In this document: in pieces, positions 24,705 to 32,637 of the stretch
How positions within the stretch are numbered: position 1 is the stretch's first letter
Layout of the letters: each line of letters begins with the position of its first letter
Assembly: GCF_023072595.1 (NCBI RefSeq)
Contig: NZ_JALLGK010000001.1
Location: forward strand, 682,001 to 746,000
Reading direction: 5' to 3'
Origin: Streptomyces sp. XM4193
GTDB taxonomy: Bacteria > Actinomycetota > Actinomycetes > Streptomycetales > Streptomycetaceae
DNA: 64,000 nt
Notes under the pieces: generated by a model
What the model saw: the letters and a program-made list of their open reading frames with translations, nothing else
The model's database searches: none
Told to the model about the DNA's origin: nothing
Position numbers and translations under genes: made by a program

Positions 24705-25919
24705 ATGTCCGCACAGCTGCCCCTCTCCCGACGCCAGGCCATCAGAGCCGCCGCCGCCACCGGTATCGCGGCCCTCGCGGTGCCCGCGCTCAGCGCGTGC
24801 GGCGGGAGCGCTGCCTCCGACGGGGACGGCAAGAAGCTGAAGATCGGCCTTCTCGTCTCGCTCTCCGGCACCTACAAGGAGGTGGGCACGGACATGCGGG
24901 ACGGCTTCCAGCTCTACCTCGACCTCAACGACGGCAAGTTGGGCGGGCACGAGATCGAGCTGATCATCGCGGACGAGGGCGACGGCCCACCCACCGCGCT
25001 GCCGGCCGCGAACAAGCTGATCAAGAAGGACAAGGTCGACGTCCTCACCGGCATCGTGGGCGGCGGCTCCGTCAACGCCGTGCTGCCGCTGATCAACAAG
25101 CACAAGATCCCGCTGGTCGGCTCCAACGCGCGTCCTGAGGTCAAGGACGTGGAGCGGGTCTGGCACACCAGCTACCTCTCCGACGAGCCCGGCATCGCCA
25201 TCGCGGAGTACATCAAGAAGGAGGTGGACGGACCGGTCTTCGCGATCGGCCCGGACTACCAGGGTGGCCACGACGAACTCCGCGGCTTCACCGACACGTT
25301 CGCCGAGGTCGACGGGGTGCTCGCCAACCCGGACGGCAAGACGCTCTGGACGCCGTTCCCGGCGACCACCAACTTCACGCCGTACTTCGCCAAGATCGCG
25401 GCGACCGACGCCAAGGCGGTGTACTGCTTCTACGCCGGCAAGGCGGCGATCGACTTCGTGAAGCAGTACGCCCAGTCCGACATCGCCGACATCCCGCTGT
25501 ACGCGGCCGGGTTCCTCACCGAGGGCAGCACGCTCCCGGCGCAGGGCAAGGCCGCCAAGGACATCTACTCGGTGCTCAACTACGCGGCCGACCTGGACAA
25601 CGCGGCCAACCGGAAGTTCGCCGCCGCCTGGACCGCCGAGCACGACACCCAGCCCACCACGTACGCGCTGGCCTCCTACGACGCCGCCCTCGTGCTGGAC
25701 CGGGCGATCGCCGACGCCGCCAAGGACGGCGAGGTGAACCCGGAGGCCATCAACAAGGCCATCGCGGCCCTGGGCAAGATCGACAGCCCGCGCGGTCCCT
25801 GGGAGTTCGGCGAGAAGCTGCACGCCCCCGTGCAGAAGTGGTACCTGCGTCAGGTCCGCGAGGACGGCGACGCGCTCGCCAACGTGGTCATGCAGGAACT
25901 CGCCACTCTCGGGGAGTGA
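24705..25919 (+). CDS. Branched-chain amino-acid-type ABC transporter substrate-binding lipoprotein
   Basis: A 404-residue periplasmic-binding-fold lipoprotein of the LivJ type that should capture amino acids or amides outside the cell. The N-terminus has twin arginines (SRRQAIR), a hydrophobic core and the lipobox LSAC, so it is probably Tat-exported and lipid-anchored. The mature part reads KIGLLVSLSGTYKEVG, GGHEIELIIADEGDGP, DVLTGIVGGGSVNAVLP and YALASYDAALVLDRAI, all typical. It is the first gene of a four-gene operon with the permease fusion and two ATPases, the next gene starting 1 nt after its stop. The solute cannot be told from sequence; urea or short-chain amides are alternatives to branched-chain amino acids. 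Confidence 0.93.
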   Translation: MSAQLPLSRRQAIRAAAATGIAALAVPALSACGGSAASDGDGKKLKIGLLVSLSGTYKEVGTDMRDGFQLYLDLNDGKLGGHEIELIIADEGDGPPTALPAANKLIKKDKVDVLTGIVGGGSVNAVLPLINKHKIPLVGSNARPEVKDVERVWHTSYLSDEPGIAIAEYIKKEVDGPVFAIGPDYQGGHDELRGFTDTFAEVDGVLANPDGKTLWTPFPATTNFTPYFAKIAATDAKAVYCFYAGKAAIDFVKQYAQSDIADIPLYAAGFLTEGSTLPAQGKAAKDIYSVLNYAADLDNAANRKFAAAWTAEHDTQPTTYALASYDAALVLDRAIADAAKDGEVNPEAINKAIAALGKIDSPRGPWEFGEKLHAPVQKWYLRQVREDGDALANVVMQELATLGE

Positions 25920-25920
25920 A

Positions 25921-27990
25921 GTGGGCCTGCTCGACGGGCAGTTCGTCCCCGCGCTCGACGGAGTGGCCTACGGGCTGCTGCTCTTCGTCGTAGCCGCGGG
26001 GCTCAGCCTCGCCTTCGGTACGGCGGGGGTGCTGAACCTCGCTCACGGCACCCTGTACGCGGCCGGCGCCTACACCGGCGCCGAGCTGAGCGACGGCACG
26101 TGGGGCGGGCTGCTGCTCGGCCTGCTGGTCGGTACGGCGGTGGCCTGCGCGGCAGGCGTACTGCTGTCGGTGGCCACGGCGCCACTGGCGCACCGCGGCC
26201 ATCTGGCGCAGGCGCTGCTGACGTTCGGACTGTCCCTGATCGGCGGCACGCTGCTGATCGAGATCTTCGGCGCCGACCAGGTGCCGGTCCGGGTGCCCGA
26301 GGCGCTGGACTCCTCGGTCGTGCTGCTCGGCCACCGCTACCCGGCCTACCGGCTGTGCTTCATCGTGATGGCCGTCGCGCTGGCCGCCGTCGGCACCTGG
26401 GTGCTCACCCGCACCCGTGCCGGTGCGGCGATCCGCGCGTCGGCCGACGACTCCGAGATGCTCGCCGCGACCGGGGTCAACCCCCGGCTGGTGCACACCG
26501 GAGTGCTCGCCGCGGCGGGCGCGCTGGCCGGAGCCGCCGGGGTGCTGGGGGCGCCGATCATCGGCCCCGGACCCGGTACGGCCGAGACGGTGCTGATGCT
26601 GTCGCTGGTGGTCGTGGTCCTCGGCGGACTGCGCAACCTCTGGGCGATCGCCGGCGCCGCGATCGTCGTCGGGCAGGTGCAGACGCTCGGTGTCTCGCTC
26701 GTACCCGGGTGGGCGCCGTATCTGCTCTTCGGAGCGATGGCCGTGGTGCTGGTGGTCCGCTCGCGGCGGGCCACCGCCGCCGGGACGGCCGGTTCCCAGG
26801 TGGGCGCCCAGACCGGCGCCGCCGACCCGATCGGCTGGCTGCGCGAGCAACTGCGGCTGTTCGCCGCACCGTTGGCGCAGCTCGGACGTCGGATCGGTTC
26901 GAGCACGGCGGCGGTTCCCGGCGGGCTGCGGCAGGGGCTGCCACTGGCCGCACTGGTCGTGGTGCTGGCCGCGCTGCCCTGGATCGTCGACGCGTACGCC
27001 CTGTCCCTCGTCGGCTACGCGCTGGCGCTCGGACTGCTGGCGGTCAGCGTGACCGTGGTGACCGGGTACGCCGGTCTGCCCACTCTCGGCCAGACCGCAC
27101 CGTTCGCGGTGGGCGCCTACACCACCGCGGTGATCGCCGACGCGGGCTGGACCGTCGGCCCGGTGCAGATCGTGGTGGCGGCCTTCGCGGCGGGCCTGTT
27201 CTGCCTGGTGACCGGGCCCGCGGTGATCCGCGCCCGGGGCACCACGGTGCTGATGATCACGCTCGCCGTCGGTGAGCTGACAGTGGTCGCCATCGACCAG
27301 CTCAAGTCGATCACCGGCGGCACCGACGGCCTCGTCGGTTTCCCCGGCCCCCAACTGCTCCCGGGCGGCGCGGAGTTGATCGAGGAGATGGAGGTCTACC
27401 ACTACGCGCTGGTGGTCGCCGTCATCGCCGTCGCCGCGACCATGCTGCTGCTGCGCTCGCCCGCGGGCAGGCTGCTCATCGGCGTGCACGGCGCGGAGGA
27501 GCGGATGCGCGCCTCCGGCCACCCCGTCGACCGGTACCTGCTGCTGGCGTACGTCGGCGCGGGCGCCCTCGCGGGCGTCGGCGGCTCGCTGATGGCGCAT
27601 GTGCGCCAGTACATCTCGCCGGCCGACGTCGGCTTCGAGATCGCCGCGTTCGCCCTGCTGGCAGCGGTGATCGGCGGCACCGTGTCGGTGCTGGGCGCGC
27701 TCTTCGGCGCCGCGCTGATCGTGCTCACCCGCGACTGGGTGGCCGCCTCCTGGCCCGGCTACGGACCGATGCTGCTCGGCGTGCTGTTCGTGCTGACCGT
27801 GTACCTGCTGCCGCGCGGCCTCGCCGGGCTGCGCGGTCCGTCCCGCGAGACCGCGGACGGCGGTCCGGGCGGCGCGAGCGGTGCCGAGGGCGGCGGCTCC
27901 GGCGGCGGGAACGGCGGTACCGGCGGGGACGACCGCACCGGCGGCGGAAGCGCCGACGGCCTCAACTCGAAGGCGGAGGCGGTGAGATGA
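25921..27990 (+). CDS. Fused LivH-LivM ABC permease
   Basis: A 689-residue membrane protein carrying both permease subunits. Residues about 1-285 are LivH-like (LSLAFGTAGVLNLAHGTLYA, RTRAGAAIRASADDSEMLAA, VVVLGGLRNLWAIAGAAIV). After a soluble linker of about 40 residues, 330-650 are LivM-like (VTVVTGYAGLPTLGQTAPFA, SPAGRLLIGVHGAEERMRAS, IGGTVSVLGALFGAALIVL). The EAA-type cytoplasmic loops are visible in both halves. A Gly-rich tail follows. The GTG at 25921 directly follows the lipoprotein stop, and its own stop overlaps the ATPase start by 4 nt. The fusion fixes 1:1 stoichiometry; there is no frameshift. Confidence 0.93.
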   Translation: MGLLDGQFVPALDGVAYGLLLFVVAAGLSLAFGTAGVLNLAHGTLYAAGAYTGAELSDGTWGGLLLGLLVGTAVACAAGVLLSVATAPLAHRGHLAQALLTFGLSLIGGTLLIEIFGADQVPVRVPEALDSSVVLLGHRYPAYRLCFIVMAVALAAVGTWVLTRTRAGAAIRASADDSEMLAATGVNPRLVHTGVLAAAGALAGAAGVLGAPIIGPGPGTAETVLMLSLVVVVLGGLRNLWAIAGAAIVVGQVQTLGVSLVPGWAPYLLFGAMAVVLVVRSRRATAAGTAGSQVGAQTGAADPIGWLREQLRLFAAPLAQLGRRIGSSTAAVPGGLRQGLPLAALVVVLAALPWIVDAYALSLVGYALALGLLAVSVTVVTGYAGLPTLGQTAPFAVGAYTTAVIADAGWTVGPVQIVVAAFAAGLFCLVTGPAVIRARGTTVLMITLAVGELTVVAIDQLKSITGGTDGLVGFPGPQLLPGGAELIEEMEVYHYALVVAVIAVAATMLLLRSPAGRLLIGVHGAEERMRASGHPVDRYLLLAYVGAGALAGVGGSLMAHVRQYISPADVGFEIAAFALLAAVIGGTVSVLGALFGAALIVLTRDWVAASWPGYGPMLLGVLFVLTVYLLPRGLAGLRGPSRETADGGPGGASGAEGGGSGGGNGGTGGDDRTGGGSADGLNSKAEAVR

Positions 27991-28814
27991 GCCCGTCGAC
28001 ACGGCCGCTGCTCTCCCTGGACCGGCTCACCCGCTCGTACGGCAGCCTGACGGCGGTCAACGGCGTCAGCCTGGAGCTGCCCGCGGGCGCGCGCCACGCG
28101 CTCATCGGGCCGAACGGCGCGGGCAAGACCACGCTGCTCAACCTCGTGGCCGGCACCGACCGGCCGACCGCGGGCCGCATCAGCTGGGACGGCGAGGATC
28201 TGACCCGTACCGCGCCCGCCAGACGCAGCCGTCTGGGCATCGGGCGCAGCTTCCAACACCCCATCGGCGTCGGCGAGTTGTCGGCGCTGGAGAACGTGGT
28301 GCTGGCCTGCTGGCGGCACCATCCGGAACGCCGCGCGGCCTGGCGGCGGGCGGAGCGGCTGCGACGGCTGCGGGCCACCGCGCTGGAGCAGCTGGACGCG
28401 GTCGGCCTCGCCGACGTGGCGCACCGCCCCGCGGGCGCGCTCTCGCACGGTCAGCGGCGGATGCTCGACCTGGCGGCGGCGCTCGCGGGCAGGCCCCGGC
28501 TGCTGCTGCTCGACGAGCCCGCGGCCGGGCTGACCGACCGCGACATCGAGCGGCTGCTGGAGGTCCTCGGGCGGCTGCCCGAGGACGTGGCGTTCGTGCT
28601 GATCGAGCACCACATCGACGTGGTCGCCCAACTCGTGGACACCGTCAGTGTGCTGGTCGAGGGGACGATGCTGCGCTCCGGCCCGACCCGCGAGGTGCTG
28701 AGCCACCCCGACGTACGCACCGCCTACCTCGGCACCACCGCCGACGACGTCGACCCGGGCCGCCCGGAAACGAAGACCGGCGGCGAGCGCGTCGCCGACG
28801 AAGGGCGCAGGTGA
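27987..28814 (+). CDS. ABC transporter ATP-binding protein (LivG-like)
   Basis: A 275-residue ATPase of the branched-chain amino-acid importer. It has Walker A GPNGAGKTT, Q-loop RSFQHPIGVGELS, signature LSHGQRRML (SHGQ variant), Walker B LLLLDEPAAGLTD and H-loop LIEHHID. The LivG-type C-terminal extension is present (GTMLRSGPTREVLSHPDVRT, AYLG). ATG 27987 overlaps the permease stop and the LivF start overlaps its end by 4 nt, so all are coupled. It forms a heterodimer with the 28811 product under the fused permease. Confidence 0.94.
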   Translation: MSPSTRPLLSLDRLTRSYGSLTAVNGVSLELPAGARHALIGPNGAGKTTLLNLVAGTDRPTAGRISWDGEDLTRTAPARRSRLGIGRSFQHPIGVGELSALENVVLACWRHHPERRAAWRRAERLRRLRATALEQLDAVGLADVAHRPAGALSHGQRRMLDLAAALAGRPRLLLLDEPAAGLTDRDIERLLEVLGRLPEDVAFVLIEHHIDVVAQLVDTVSVLVEGTMLRSGPTREVLSHPDVRTAYLGTTADDVDPGRPETKTGGERVADEGRR

Positions 28815-29539
28815 ACCGCCGCATGCTCCGGATCAACGGACTCACCGCCGGATACCACGGCAGTACGGTGCTGCACGGTCTGGACCTCGCGGTTCCGGAG
28901 GGGACCGTGCACGCCCTGGTCGGCCACAACGGGGCGGGCAAGACCACGGCGGTCCACACCGTCGCCGGTCTGATCACCCCGCGCACCGGTCAAGTCACCC
29001 TGGACGGCGTGGAGTTGACCGGCCGGCCGGCACACCGCATCGCCCGGGCGGGCGTCGGGCTCGTGCCGCAGGGCAGGCGGGTCTTCGGCGGCCTGACCGT
29101 CGCCGAGCACCTTCGGCTCTCCCACCGGCCGCCACCCCGCGGCGACCGCGACGGACGGGCGCTGTGGGACCGGGACAGGGTCCTGGAACTGCTGCCCCGC
29201 CTGGCCGAGCGGCGCGGAAACCGCGGCGCCGACCTCTCCGGCGGCGAACAGCAGATGCTCGCCCTCGCCCGGGCGCTGCTCGGCTCGCCCCGGGTGCTGC
29301 TGCTGGACGAGCCCACCGAGGGCCTCGCCCCGGTGGTGGTCGACCAGATCAACTCCCTGATCGGCGCCCTGGCCGACGAGGGCATGGCGATCCTGCTGGT
29401 ATCGCCGAGCCCGACGGTCGCCGCGCTGCGGGCCGACACCGTCACCGTTCTCACCTCGGGCCGCCTCACCGCCCGGCTGGAGGGCTCCGAGGTGCGCGCC
29501 GACCCCTCGGTGCTCCACGAAGCCCTCGCCCTGGGCTGA
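28811..29539 (+). CDS. ABC transporter ATP-binding protein (LivF-like)
   Basis: A 242-residue ATPase, last gene of the importer operon. It has Walker A GHNGAGKTT, the LivF hallmark GLVPQGRRVFGGLTVAEHL, signature LSGGEQQMLALARALL and Walker B LLLDEPTEGLAPVV. In the usual H-loop position the sequence is ILLVSPSPTVAAL, that is, the switch histidine seems to be replaced (family: VEQN). This could slow hydrolysis in one site of the LivG/LivF pair. GTG 28811 overlaps the previous stop. Confidence 0.93.
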   Translation: MNRRMLRINGLTAGYHGSTVLHGLDLAVPEGTVHALVGHNGAGKTTAVHTVAGLITPRTGQVTLDGVELTGRPAHRIARAGVGLVPQGRRVFGGLTVAEHLRLSHRPPPRGDRDGRALWDRDRVLELLPRLAERRGNRGADLSGGEQQMLALARALLGSPRVLLLDEPTEGLAPVVVDQINSLIGALADEGMAILLVSPSPTVAALRADTVTVLTSGRLTARLEGSEVRADPSVLHEALALG

Positions 29540-29918
29540 CCGGGCCCGCGCCCGGCCCGCGCCCGGCCCCCCCCGGCCCGCGGGCGCGAGGCGGTGCGGG
29601 GCGTGCGAGAGGCGGTGCGGCGCGTGCGTGAGGCGGCGCGGTGCGGGGCGTGCGCATGCCGCACGGAGCGGGAGGCGTACGGCCGGCGCGGGCGTACGCA
29701 CACCTCCGTATGTCCGATCCGCACCGCTGAACGCCCGGCGCCGCAGGGCTCGTTGGAGCAAGGCGCGTCGGAGCGCGAGCCGGACGTGCGTGGCCCGGAC
29801 GGGAGTCAGGCGTGCGGGAGCCGGGCGGCCGGGAGTCGGACGTGCGTGGGCCGGGCGTGCGTGGGCCGGGCGGGCGGATCAAGGCGTGCGGGGCCCGGTG
29901 GCCGGGCCCCTCGCCGGG
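29540..29918. other. Convergent intergenic region, GC-rich repeats
   Basis: About 380 nt between the importer operon and the convergent monooxygenase gene. It contains imperfect repeats of gcgtgcgtgggccgg and gcgaggcggtgcgg type. No gene and no clear T-run terminator is seen; several GC hairpins could end transcription. Confidence 0.5.
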
Positions 29919-31136
29919 TCAGCCGCGGCGCATCGCGTGGCCGCCGAAGCCGCTCCGGCCGTCCGGGGTGCGGTTCTGCTCCTGCCACCAGCCCTGGAAC
30001 TGCTCCTCGTCCAGCCCGGCCCAGTCCGGTGTCTCCTCGACCTGCGCGCGACCGAGCCTGCGGGCCTGCGCGACCATCGCCGTGCCGATCTCGGTGCGAC
30101 CGCGGTCGTAGGCGGCCATCGCGGCGTCCCAGTCGGTCGCCTCGCGCCAGGACGACTCCAGCGCCGCCGCGTCCTGGAGCGCCTTGACGCTGCCGCCGCC
30201 GATGTGCGGGCGGGCCACGGTGGCGGCGTCGCCGGCCAGGCAGAGGCGGCCCTGCGCGTAGCCGGGGACCTCCAGATCGTAGATGGGCTGGAGGATCGTC
30301 GAGTCGGGCGGAGTGCCGAGAATGCTCTCGGCCCAGTACGGCGGGAAGTGCTCGGCGACCAACTGCCGCAGATAGGTGGTGAGTTGCGAGCTGAGGCGAC
30401 CGGGGGGCAGGGAGGTCGGCTCGTCGAGGTTCAGCTCCTTGGCCAGCTCCTCGGGCGGCGCGGTGTACAGGACCCAGTTGACGCGCGAGCTGCCGTCCGC
30501 GGTGAGGATGCGGTAGATGACGCAGTGGCCGCCGGGGAAGACCACGGTGCGGGCCTCGCCGTCGTCCGGCCAGGCACCGCCGGCGTCGGTGCCCGCGCCG
30601 CGCCAGCCGACGTAGCCGGCGTACAGCGGGCTGAGGTGCGGGAACATCGCCTCGCGCACCACCGAGCGGTAGCCGTCCGCGCCGACCACGGCGTCGTGCC
30701 GCTCCTCGCCGCCGCCGGCCAGACGCACGGTCACCCCGTCCGCGTCCTGGCTCACCGCGGCGACCGCGGCGCGGCTGCGGTAGTCGACGCCCTCGGGCAC
30801 GCGGCGCCTCAACTCCTGCCAGAGCGAACCCCAGTTGTACGCCCGGAAGGGGAACGGCTGCGTCGCCAGACCGCGGCCGAGCCCGGTGTCGCCGTCGCGC
30901 ACCGTCCACACCCGGCGGTCCAGCTGCTTGTACGGCATCTCGGGCGTCACGTACCCGGCCTCGTGCAGCTCGCTGTAGCGGTCGTCGTGCAGGGAGATCC
31001 CGACGCCGCGGTCCCGCAGCTCACCGCCGGCACGCTCGTAGACGGTGACGCTCGCCGCGCCGGCCCGTACGGCTGCGAGCGTCGCGGCGCAGCCCGCGAT
31101 GCTGCCGCCGATGACGGCGACTCTGCTTCCCTGCAT
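29919..31136 (-). CDS. FAD-dependent monooxygenase
   Basis: A 405-residue class A flavoprotein monooxygenase. It starts MQGSRVAVIGGSIAGCAATLAAV (Rossmann GxGxxG) and continues SVTVYERAGG. The DG motif (HDAVVGADGYRSVVRE) and the GD motif (LCLAGDAATVARPHIGGGS) are present. It resembles the dihydroxypyridine-hydroxylase-like branch, but the substrate is unknown. ATG 31136 is chosen because the flavin fold begins five residues later; an in-frame upstream ATG adds non-conserved sequence. No ferredoxin or reductase partner is adjacent, as expected for single-component enzymes. The secreted-esterase gene lies upstream on the same strand, separated by terminator hairpins. Confidence 0.9.
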   Translation of the reverse strand: MQGSRVAVIGGSIAGCAATLAAVRAGAASVTVYERAGGELRDRGVGISLHDDRYSELHEAGYVTPEMPYKQLDRRVWTVRDGDTGLGRGLATQPFPFRAYNWGSLWQELRRRVPEGVDYRSRAAVAAVSQDADGVTVRLAGGGEERHDAVVGADGYRSVVREAMFPHLSPLYAGYVGWRGAGTDAGGAWPDDGEARTVVFPGGHCVIYRILTADGSSRVNWVLYTAPPEELAKELNLDEPTSLPPGRLSSQLTTYLRQLVAEHFPPYWAESILGTPPDSTILQPIYDLEVPGYAQGRLCLAGDAATVARPHIGGGSVKALQDAAALESSWREATDWDAAMAAYDRGRTEIGTAMVAQARRLGRAQVEETPDWAGLDEEQFQGWWQEQNRTPDGRSGFGGHAMRRG

Positions 31137-31246
31137 GGTCCTGTGCTCCCGGTGTCGACGACATCCGACAGCGTAGGTCATGGCCGGAGGCCGAACAGGG
31201 CCGCGGCGGGCGCCCGTTGGACGCCCGCCGCAGCCGGTGCGGAACC

Positions 31247-31282
31247 GGCCGCGGGACGGGCCCGCGAGCCCGTCCCGCGGCC
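31247..31282 (-). terminator. Hairpin terminator after the esterase gene
   Basis: Arms CCGCGGGACGGGC and its complement, extended by GG/CC, with a 6-nt loop, 19 nt past the esterase stop. A second GC hairpin follows near 31206-31230. Confidence 0.65.
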
Positions 31283-31301
31283 TTCCGGCGCCGGTTCTCC
31301 G

Positions 31302-32330
31302 TCAGCCCGCCTTGCGCAGCCGCCCGATGATCCCGTCGAGGTCGCGGGCGAAGAAGTCGCCCCGGATGACGTGGCCGCCGCCCACCGCGTGCGACTCGTG
31401 CGCGATGCCCGCGCCGTCGAGCGCGCCCTTGAAGTCGTTCTGCGTGGTCAGCACGGCGCGTTCGGTGATCTGGTCGAAGGGGTCGAACGGCGCCGGGCTG
31501 TCGCCCGCGATCATGAAGACGCGCTTGCCGCGGTAGCGCTCGACGTTCTCCATCGGGTTGTCGGCGCTCACCCTGGCCTGGTCCCACGGCACGCCGTAGA
31601 CGGTGCCGCCGGCCAGCTCCACGGCGGCGGAGCTGGCGTTCGCCCAGTGGGTGACGAGGTCGCCGGAGCCGCGCAGGTTCGCCGGGCCGGAGTGGGCGCT
31701 GACCGAGGCGAAGTGGCCGTAGTACTTCGCGGCGTACTTGAGCGCGCCGAAGCCGCCCATCGAGAACCCGGAGACGGCGCGGCCGTCGAACTCCGCGTGG
31801 GTGCGGAAGTTGGCGTCGATCCACGGCAGCAGCTGCGCCATGTGGAAGGTCTCCCAGTTGCGCGGCCCCGCGTTGCTGTGGACCGGGTTGCAGTACCAGC
31901 CGGCCGGGCCGCCGTCCGGCATGACGATGATGATCTCCTTGCGGGCCGCGAGCTCGCGGATGCCCGCCCGGTCCCAGGAGATGAAGTCCTGGCCCACGCC
32001 GCCGCCGTGGAAGAGGTAGAGCACCGGGTACCTGCGGCCGTTGTCGCGGTAGCCGTCCGGGACCAGGACGTTGACGTAGGGGTTCCAGCCGATCGCGTCG
32101 GTCTCGAAGCGGTAGAACCACATGTGCGAGTCGTCTTCGTTGGCCTCGATGACCTTCAGTCCGGCCGCGTCGGCGACCGTGGACCGCTGCTTCGCCGAGG
32201 AGCCCTTCCGCTCCTCGCCGGCGCTCGCCGAACCGGCGGTGATCAGTCCGCCGGCGGTGACGGCCAGTCCTGCGGTGAGTCCTCCGGCGGCCTTCAGCAG
32301 ACCTCTGCGGCTGGGGCGGTGAACGCTCAA
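31302..32330 (-). CDS. Secreted esterase-family protein (antigen-85/esterase-D-like)
   Basis: A 342-residue alpha/beta hydrolase. The Tat signal SRRGLLKAAGG is followed by a hydrophobic stretch and an ASA cut site. The catalytic domain shows YPVLYLFHGGGVGQDFISW, the nucleophile elbow SGFSMGGFGALKYA (Ser), a plausible acidic residue in IAGDSPAPFDPFD, and the histidine in VGGGHVIRGDFF. This is the esterase family that includes antigen 85 and feruloyl esterases; the substrate is undetermined. The start is TTG 32330 with GAGGAG about 7 nt upstream. The 5' leader contains an unusual interleaved inverted repeat at 32413-32462. The gene is monocistronic and divergent from the STAND-like gene. Confidence 0.9.
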   Translation of the reverse strand: MSVHRPSRRGLLKAAGGLTAGLAVTAGGLITAGSASAGEERKGSSAKQRSTVADAAGLKVIEANEDDSHMWFYRFETDAIGWNPYVNVLVPDGYRDNGRRYPVLYLFHGGGVGQDFISWDRAGIRELAARKEIIIVMPDGGPAGWYCNPVHSNAGPRNWETFHMAQLLPWIDANFRTHAEFDGRAVSGFSMGGFGALKYAAKYYGHFASVSAHSGPANLRGSGDLVTHWANASSAAVELAGGTVYGVPWDQARVSADNPMENVERYRGKRVFMIAGDSPAPFDPFDQITERAVLTTQNDFKGALDGAGIAHESHAVGGGHVIRGDFFARDLDGIIGRLRKAG

Positions 32331-32412
32331 CTTGAGCTCCTCGGTGGGGGGTTGTCGGCTCGTTCGCTCGTCGTCGCGGCTTGAAGCCTGGCGCAGGCGA
32401 GCAGAGACAGGA

Positions 32413-32462
32413 AGTCAACAAGCCCGGAAAAACAGGAGCGTTGACTTATGTCACCGGGCTTC
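32413..32462. promoter_or_regulatory. Interleaved 8-bp inverted repeats (pseudoknot-like element)
   Basis: AAGTCAAC (32413-32420) pairs with GTTGACTT (32441-32448). AAGCCCGG (32421-32428) pairs with CCGGGCTT (32455-32462). Both are perfect and they interleave as S1-S2-S1'-S2' with S1 and S2 adjacent, the layout of an H-type pseudoknot on either strand. It is 83 nt before the esterase TTG and 176 nt before the STAND TTG. It could be an RNA structure or two overlapping operators. Confidence 0.55.
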
Positions 32463-32637
32463 TGACCTGCAATGGGAGTGATTTCGCAGCCAACTGGACG
32501 GTACCGCGCGGCAGTTGTACAGACAAGAGTGTTCGTGGATTGGGTCGCGGTGCGACTCCCGGATGTACGGACCACGGTTTCTCCCCGGGAGTCGGCGGAT
32601 AGGGTCCGGGGAGGTCGGACCAGGGGAGGGGCTCGCC

